From Elymus sibiricus (taxonomy: Eukaryota; Streptophyta; Magnoliopsida; Poales; Poaceae), in NCBI GenBank assembly GCA_039707655.1, contig CM077665.1, forward strand, positions 81,655,954 through 81,719,953: a DNA stretch of 64,000 bases, written 5' to 3'. The translations under genes and the position numbers were made by a program. Of the stretch, positions 56,956-64,000 are shown piece after piece (the stretch's first letter is position 1; each line of letters starts with the position of its first letter). Below the pieces are notes generated by a model. It made no database searches. It had not been told where the DNA came from and worked only from the letters and a program-made list of their open reading frames with translations.

Positions 56956-58473
56956 TGATACGTCTCCGTCGTATCTATACTTTTTGATTGTTTCATGCCA
57001 ATATTATACAACTTTCACATATTTTTGGCAACATTTTATATGATTTATTGGACTAACCTATTGATCCAGTGCCCAGTGACAGTTCCTATTTGTTGCATGT
57101 TTTTTGTTTCGCAGAATATCCATATCAAACGAAGTCCAACCGCGATAAAAATTTATGGAGTTTTTTTTGGAATATTTGTGAATTTTAGGAAGTGGAATCA
57201 ATGCAAACGGAAGCCCACAGCGAGCACGATACACCAGGGCGCGGGCAGGGGGGGCAGGCGCGCCCTAGTGGGTTGTGCCCACCTCGTAAGTCGATTGGAG
57301 CTCTCCTCGGGAGCAAGGAATCTAATTTTTGGATAAAAATTCCCTAAAAATTTCAGCCCGGTCAGAGTTACGGATCTCTGGGAAAATAAGAAACGGATTT
57401 CGGCCAGAAAACAGGAACGCGAAAGAGAAGAGAACAGAGAGGGAGATCCAATCTAGGAGGGGCTCATGTCCCTCCGCCGCCATGGAGGCCATGTACCAGA
57501 GGGGGAACTCTCCTCCCATCTAGGGGGGAGGCCAAGGAAGAATAAGAAGGAGGGGGCTCTCTCCTCCTCTCTCCCGGTGGCGCCGGAACGCCGCCGGGGC
57601 AATCATCGTGACGATGATCTACACCAACAACTTCGCCACCGTCAACACCAACTCTCTCCCCCTCTATGCAGCGGTGTAACTCCCATCTTCCCCGCCGTAA
57701 TCTCTACTTAAACATGGTGCTCAACTCCGTATATTATTTCCCAATGATATGTGGCTATCCTATGATGTTTGAGTAGATCCACTTTGTCCTATGGGCTAAT
57801 TGATGATCGTGGTTGTTATGATTGTATATTTAATTATGGTGCTGTCCTACGGTGCCCTCAGTCTTGCGCAAACGTGAGGGATCCTCGTTGTAGGGTGTTG
57901 CAATGTGTTCATGATTTGCCTATGGTGGGTGGCGTGAGTGACAGAATACACATACCCGAGTAGGTGGGTTGTTGCATATGAGAGTAAAGAGGACTTGATA
58001 CTTAATGCTATGGTTGGGTTTTACCTTAATGATCTTTAGTAGTTGCGGATGCTTGCTAGAGTTCCAATCATAAGTGCATATGATCCAAGTACAGAAAGTA
58101 TGTTAGCTCATGCCTCTCCCTCATGTACATTGCAAGAATGATTACCGGTCTAGTTATCAATTGCCTAGGGACAAATAACCTGATTGTTTGACAAAAAGCT
58201 TTCTACTAAACAACTAACTTTTATTATCTTGCTTTTTACTCGTAGTTTTATTCCCGCTAAGTACTTCTAGTTTTATTCGTGCAAACTATCCTTTCACCTA
58301 CAAAGTAGTTTCATACTTGTTCTAGGTAAAGCAAGCATTAGCGTGCGTAGAGTTGTATCGGTGATCGATAGAACTTGAGGGAATATTTGTTCTACCTTTA
58401 GGTCCTCGTTGGGTTCGACATTCTTACTTATCGAAAAAGGCTACAAACGATCCCCTACACTTGTGGGTTATCA
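56956..58473 (+). repeat. 5' LTR of element D
   Basis: 1518 bp, TGATACGTCTCCGTCG to CTTGTGGGTTATCA. Its left third resembles the LTRs of elements A and B; its last 75 bp resemble element C. The 3' copy begins TGATACATCTCC, a G-to-A change, and differs at scattered positions. Confidence 0.92.
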
Positions 58474-58484
58474 AGACCTTTTTC

Positions 58485-58502
58485 TGGCGCCGTTGCCGGG
58501 GA
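58485..58502 (+). other. Primer binding site of element D (tRNA-Asp)
   Basis: TGGCGCCGTTGCCGGGGA, identical to the complement of the 3' end of plant tRNA-Asp, eleven bases past the LTR. Confidence 0.93.
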
Positions 58503-58593
58503 GCAATATCATGGGGTGAAGATTCTCGTGTGTGCTTGTTTGCTTTATAACTAAGTAGTTTTTATTTTGTGCTCTTGTTTTCTATCTTTAGTT

Positions 58594-59832
58594 ATGGGTA
58601 GGAAACGTAAAATACCAAAAAAATTAGTTGTACTTGGTGCTCCAAAAGTTGAGGAACCACTAGTGTTCCGTACTACCGAAGAATATTATTTGGATCATCT
58701 TCGATCCATTTGTGCTCGTGCTGAAAACCCAACTAGCTTATTTGAGGGAAAATCATTAAATGAGCATGCTTATTATGTGTGACACCGCATAGCTCAAAAA
58801 GGGAAACTCTTGTGGCATCAAATTAATACTTTGTGTTGCTATGCTTGGAATCTATGTGAAATACATGATTTTACTTGTTGTTCTGAAGAAATTAAAAAAC
58901 ACCTTCCCTACCAATGTGTGTTTAATGATAATGAAATACTATCTTCTTATGACAAGGAAGCCTATTGTTATTTTGATGTTGAACAAATTGAAGAATTTGT
59001 TGCTTTTAAGGGTGCCTATGAAATTGCTTCTTTGATTGAAAAGTATGATGCTACTCTTTACAAGTCTGAAAATTTTGCCATACTTAAATATTGCTACGAA
59101 AACTATGCTTCCAATGCTTATGTTAAAGAATTTAGTGAAAGGATGACCGCTGCCTTGGAAGAGACTAATATTTTGCAGGAATCTATGGAAGAAGAAATTG
59201 CTGAAACTATGATCTCATTAGATGAAAAAGATGAGGAGGAGAGCGAAGAACAAAAGGAGGAAGAGCGGATTAGCTCCCCGTGCCCACCTTCTAATGAGAG
59301 TAACTCTTCAACTCATACATTGTTTAATTACCCTTCGTGCTTACCGAAGGATGAATGCTAGGATGAATGCTATGATGATTGCTATGATCCCTTGGATTCA
59401 TTTGAAATATCCCTTTTTGATGGACTTGATGCTTGCTATGCTTGTGGCCAAGATGCCAATATGAATTATGCTTATGAAGATGAACTTGCTATAGTTTCTT
59501 ATGTTAAGCATGAAATTGTTGCTATTGCACCCACACATGATAGTCCTATTATCTTTTTGAATTCTCCTAGCTACACTATATCGGAGAAGTTTGCTCTTAT
59601 TAAGGATTACATTGATGGGTTGCGTTTTACCACTACACATGATGATTTTGATGAATATAATATGCATGTGCTTTCTGCTCCTACTTGCAATTATTATGAG
59701 AGAGGAACTACATCTCCACCTCTTTATGTTTCCAATTCGATAAAATTGCAAGAAACTGTTTATACTATGCATTGGCCTTTACTTAATGTGCATGGATTGT
59801 TCTTGTATGACATGCCGATGCATCGGAAGTGA
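58594..59832 (+). pseudogene. Element D ORF of unknown function, two in-frame stops
   Basis: One reading frame of 412 codons from ATG 58594 (MGRKRK), broken only by TGA (58780-58782, codon 63) and TAG (59359-59361, codon 256). The start is basic (GRKRKIPKK), then comes a helical, Cys/aromatic-rich middle (YAWNLCEIHDFTCC). A very acidic stretch follows at about residues 193-235 (EEEIAETMISLDEKDEEESEE), and the C-terminal third has repeated CYD/ECYDD words. I recognise no gag, protease or RT motif. Position directly after the primer site is where gag belongs, so a gag-like packaging role is possible but not shown. The frame is otherwise clean over 1.2 kb, so it was coding until recently. Confidence 0.75.
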
Positions 59833-62800
59833 GTTAGACTTCGTTGTCACATGATATATATCACTTTGTGCTCACTACTAAATTACAAATCATTGTTAAT
59901 TAAAATTGGCTTTGATATACCTTGGGATCCGGGTGGATTCATTACTTGAGCACTTTATGCCTAGCTTAATGGCTTTAAAGAAAGCGCTGCCAGGGAGACA
60001 ACCCGGAAGTTTTAGAGAGTCATTTATTTCTGTTGTGTGCGTTTATAAAGTTTTAAAAAGAGGGGAACCTAAAACTTCACAAAAGGAAAGGTGAAAGTGA
60101 GAGAGATGATGAGCATCGTTGAAGTGGGGGCTAGCCTTGAACTTTTGTTCAAGCCCATGGAAACTTTGTGAATCTTGAATCACAGAAACTTTTCCAACAA
60201 AAATAAGTATTCCCTTGTACAAATCCATTGTATTATAAAAATAATGTGCCAAGATTTGCCTTTAGGATGATTAGATTGCTTGTTGGTATGTGCGGTGTAA
60301 AAACAGAAACTTTGGCTATAGTGCGTGAATTTTCATTTTTTACTGGAACGTCAAAAGTTTCTGAATTTATTACACAGTATTTCTATACAAATTTGTTATT
60401 TTTTCCTAATGTTTCATAATTTTTGGAGTTACAAAAGTATGGTCAAAGTTCAGATTACTACAGATTGTCCTGTTTAAGACAGATTCTGTTTTTTATGCAT
60501 TGTTTTGCTTGTTTTGATGAAACTATCGATTTTATCGGTGGTATAAGCCATGGAAAAGTTATAATACAGCAGGGATAATGCAAATATAAAATATGAATGT
60601 GTTTTCAACAGTACTTAAAGTAGGAATTTGCTTTATTATACTAACGGATCTCACCAGTCTTCTGTTAAGTTTTGTGTGGATGAAGTGTTCGAACATCGAG
60701 GAGGTGTCGATATGAGGAGAAGGAGGAGAGGCAAGAGTTAACGCTTGGGGATGCCAAAGGCACCCCAAGTAATATCCAAGGAGACTCAAGCGTCTAAGCT
60801 TGGGGATGCCCCGGAAGGCATCCCATCTTTCTTCAACAAGTATCGGTATGTTTTCGTTTTCGTTTCGTTCATGTGATATGTGTAAATCTTGGAACGTCTT
60901 TTGTGATTAGTTTTCACTTTTCTTGTATGCACCATGCTAGTATGAGATAGTCCATGGTTGATTTATAGAATTCTCATTGCACTTCACTTATATCTTTTGA
61001 GTATGGCCTTATAGAATGCTTCATGTGCTTCACTTATATCATTTGAAGTTTGGATTGCCTGTTTCTCTTCACATAGAAAACCGTTATTCGTAGAATGCTA
61101 TTTTGCTTCACTTATATTTATTAGATCATGGTATTTTGTAGAAATAATTAAACTCTCTTGCTTCACTTATATTTATTAGAGCATGGTCTTTTGTAGAAAG
61201 AATTAAACTCTCTTGATTCACTTATATCTATTTAGAGAGTCATCAAGAATTGGTCATTCACATGGCTAGTCATAAAATCCTACATAAAACTTAGGGATCA
61301 CTTAATATGATACGTTTGATTCCTTGCAATAGTTTTGCGATATAGAGATGATAATATGTGGGAGGTACTAGTGGATGATCGTGTTTAGTAAGATATTCGT
61401 GTTAAGGTTTGTGATTCCCAAAGCATGCACGTATAGTCTCCCGTTATGCTAGGAAGTTGGAGCACAATTTATTCTTGATCGTCTATCTTTGTGTGAAGGT
61501 CGGGGGCGCGCGATGGTTAACTCCTACCAACCTCCCCCCTAGGAGCATGCGTAGTAATACTTTGCTTCGAGGGCTAATAAACTTTTGCAATAAGTATGTG
61601 AGTTCTTTATGACTAATGTGAGTACATGGATTATACGCACTCTTACCTTTCCGCAATTTGCTAGCCTCTACGGTACCGTGCATTGCCCTTTCTCACCTCG
61701 AGAGTTGGTGCAAACTTCGCCGGTGCATCCAAACCCCGTGATATGATACGCTCTATCATACATAAGCCTTATTATATCTTTCTCAAAACAGCCACCATAC
61801 CTACCTATTATGGCATTTCCATAGCCATTCAGAGATATATTGCCATGCAACTTGCACTACCTCCATTTTGATGACTTGAGCATTCATTGTGATATTGCAT
61901 TACATGATCGTAAGATAGCTAGCATGATGTTTTCATGGCTTGTCCGTTTTTTGATATCTTTGCTACGCTAGATCATTGCATTCATATAGAGCCATACTTT
62001 GTTCTACTATCGTTGTAATATTGAGTTGTAAGTAAATAGAAGTGTGATGATCATCATTATTCATTATTAGAGCATGCCCTAGTGATGAAAGGATGATGGA
62101 AACTATGATTCCCCCACAAGTCGGGATGAGGCTCCGGACAAAGAAAAAAAAGAAAAAAAGAAAAAAAAGGAAAGAAAATAAAAAATAAAATGAAAGAAGT
62201 AAAAAGGGCATGCTAATTCCACACGTATGCTTCAAAGTAGCACCATGTTTTTCATATAGAGAGTCTCCTATGTTGTCACTTTCATATACTAGTGGGAATT
62301 TTTCATTATAGAGTTAGATGCATACCCACTTAGTTTTCATATTGAGCTTTCATACGCTTATAGCTCTTAGTGCATCCATTGCATGGCAATCCCTACTCCT
62401 CGCATTGATATCTATTGATGGGCATCTCCATATCCTGTTGATACGCTGAGTTGATGCGAGACTTTCTTCTCCACTTTTACCCCTTTGAAACCTACCACCG
62501 TATTATAGTCCACCCATAGTGCTATATCCATGGCTTGCACTCATGTATTGCGTGAGAGTTGAAAATGCTGAAGCGCGTTAAAAAGCATAAACCAATTGCT
62601 TGGCTGACACCGGGGTAGTACATGATTTATACTTTGTGTTAAGAAGACAAAGCATGACAAGGCTATATGATTTTGTAGGGATAGCGTTCTTTAGCCTTGA
62701 TATTTTGAAAGACATGATTATTTGTTGGGATGCCTAAGTATTAATGTCTTTATGTCAAAACTAGACTATTGCTTTGAATCACTCGTGTCTTAATATTCAT

Positions 62801-62911
62801 GCCATGATTAGATATATCTTCAAGATTATGCTAGGTAGCATTCCACATCAAAATTTATCTTTTTTATCATTTACCTACCCGAGGACGAGCATGAATTAAG
62901 CTTGGGGATGC
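59833..62911 (+). mobile_element. Structured 3' non-coding backbone of element D
   Basis: No coding potential. It mirrors element B: a GCCAGGGAGACAACCCGG hairpin-like word (59989-60004), AAGCTTGGGGATGCCCC with GGCATCCC (60796-60824), five CTTCACTTATAT-type motifs (60980-61230), a GGTTAACTCC...AACC hairpin (about 61514-61530), and a block shared almost verbatim with 15655-15845 (61670-61855). It ends in AAGCTTGGGGATGC (62898-62911). An A-rich run (AAAGAAAAAA repeated, 62140-62200) interrupts. Confidence 0.75.
60978..61232 (+). repeat. CTTCACTTATAT motif series
   Basis: Copies of CTTCACTTATAT (one GATTCACTTATAT) near 60981, 61029, 61105, 61162 and 61216, mostly followed by T/A-rich text and GAGCATGG-like words. 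Spacing is about 48-76 bp. Element B has three copies at the equivalent place. Confidence 0.8.
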
Positions 62912-64000
62912 TGATACATCTCCGTCGTATCTATAATTTTGATTGTTTCATGCCAATATTATACAACTTTCACATATTTTTGGCAAAATTTTATATGATT
63001 TATTGGACTAACCTATTGATCCAGTGCCCAGTGCCAGTTCCTGTTTGTTGCATGTTTTTTGTTTCGCAGAATATCCATATCAAACGAAGTCCAAACGTGA
63101 TAAAAAATTCCGGCGATTTTTTTTGGAATATTTGTGAATTTTGGGAAGTGGAATCAACGCAAATAGAAGCCCACAGCGAGCACGATACACCAGGGCGCGG
63201 CCAGGGGGGCCAGGCACGACCTGGTGGGTTGTGCCCACCTCGTAAGTCGGCTGGAGCTCTTCTCCGGGTGCAAGGAAGCTTATTTTTGGATAAAAATCCC
63301 CTCGAAATTTCAGCCCGGTCGGAGTTACGGATCTCCAGGAATATAAGAAATGGTTTTCAGCCAGAAAACAGGAACACGAAACATAAGAGAACAGAGAGGG
63401 AGATCCAATCTAGGAGGGGCTCCTGCCCCTCCGCCGCCATGGAGGCCATGGACCAGAGGGGGAACTCTCCTCCCATATAGGGGGAGGCCAAGGAATAAGA
63501 AGAAGGAGGGGGACTCTCTCCCCCTCTCTCCCGGTGGCGCCGGAACGCCGCCGGGGCAAGGATCATGACGGCGATCTACACCAACAACTTCGCCGCCGTC
63601 AACACCAACTCTCTCCCCCTCTATGCAGCGGTGTAACTCCCCTCTTCCCCGCTATAATCTCTACTACTTAAACATGGTGCTCAACTCCGTATATTATTTC
63701 CCAATGATTTATGGCTATCCTATGATTTTGAGTAGATCGGCTTTGTCCTATGGGCTAATTGATGATCGTGGTTGGTATGATTGTATATTTTATTATGGCG
63801 CTGTCCTACGGTGCCCTCAGTCTCGCGTAAACGTGAGGGATCCTCGCTGTCGGGTGTTGCAATGTGTTTATGATTTGCCTATGGTGGGTGGTGTGAGTGA
63901 CAGAATACACAGACCCGAGTAGGTGGGTTGTTGCATATGGGAGTAAAGAGGACTTGATACTTAATGCTATGGTTGGGTTTTACCTTAATGATCTTTAGTA
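62912..64000 (+). repeat. 3' LTR of element D, truncated by the window end
   Basis: First 1089 bp of the LTR, matching 56956 onward with scattered substitutions and small indels. About 430 bp plus the target duplication should follow outside the window. Confidence 0.9.

Larger units (their letters stand above)
56956..64000 (+). mobile_element. Ty3/Gypsy element D (non-autonomous), right end outside window
   Basis: LTRs at 56956-58473 and from 62912 to beyond the window, a perfect Asp-type primer site, a single long frame of unknown kind and about 3.1 kb of structured non-coding sequence shared with element B. No protease, RT or integrase. It interrupts an intron of element E. The target duplication cannot be tested without the right flank. 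Confidence 0.9.

Overview
This window looks like intergenic DNA from a large grass genome, most likely a Triticeae species (wheat, barley, rye or a relative). That call rests on dense nested LTR retrotransposons whose long LTRs begin TGATACGTCTCC or TGATACGTCC, a CACTA element with the subterminal repeat TTAGTCCCGGTTGGT, a Stowaway-type MITE, an L1-type LINE and a PIF/Harbinger element. No prokaryotic gene organisation is present. Family labels come from recognised motifs; no database search was possible.

Left block (1-11031): the 3' end of Ty3/Gypsy element A, whose 3' LTR (298-1732 plus 10911-11031) is split by a complete Ty1/Copia element (1733-10905, target duplication ACATA). Middle block (11644-33143): Ty3/Gypsy element B (11649-33138, target duplication CTGAC), opened by two later insertions. 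One is a PIF/Harbinger transposon with both of its genes (16393-20750, TTA duplication). The other is Ty3/Gypsy element C (20883-31124), which carries gag-pol plus an extra downstream ORF.

Low-repeat block (33144-48905): this holds the only probable host genes, two about 91% identical copies of a small three-pass membrane protein gene (34573-34953 and 45092-45457, both minus strand) inside a segmental duplication. Between them lie a 1.25 kb retroposed sequence (36477-37723), remains of an old LTR element, an L1-type LINE (38914-43720) and a Stowaway MITE (44397-44623). After the second copy comes a roughly 115-bp tandem array and unclassified sequence.

Right block (48906-64000): a CACTA transposon starts at 48906 with 10 subterminal repeats, an intact two-exon coiled-coil/membrane-anchor gene and a decayed transposase. 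It is cut at 53076 by an LTR fragment, which is cut at 53468 by a Transposase_28-type element E, which is cut at 56956 by non-autonomous Gypsy element D. D runs off the window, so the right halves of all four are missing.

Most transposon genes are broken by stops or frameshifts. The frames that remain open are the Harbinger Myb/SANT gene, the extra ORF of element C, the CACTA coiled-coil gene and the two membrane-protein copies. The most unusual feature is in element C: an LTR-like GC-rich module and TATA box are repeated inside the element just upstream of its still-open extra ORF.
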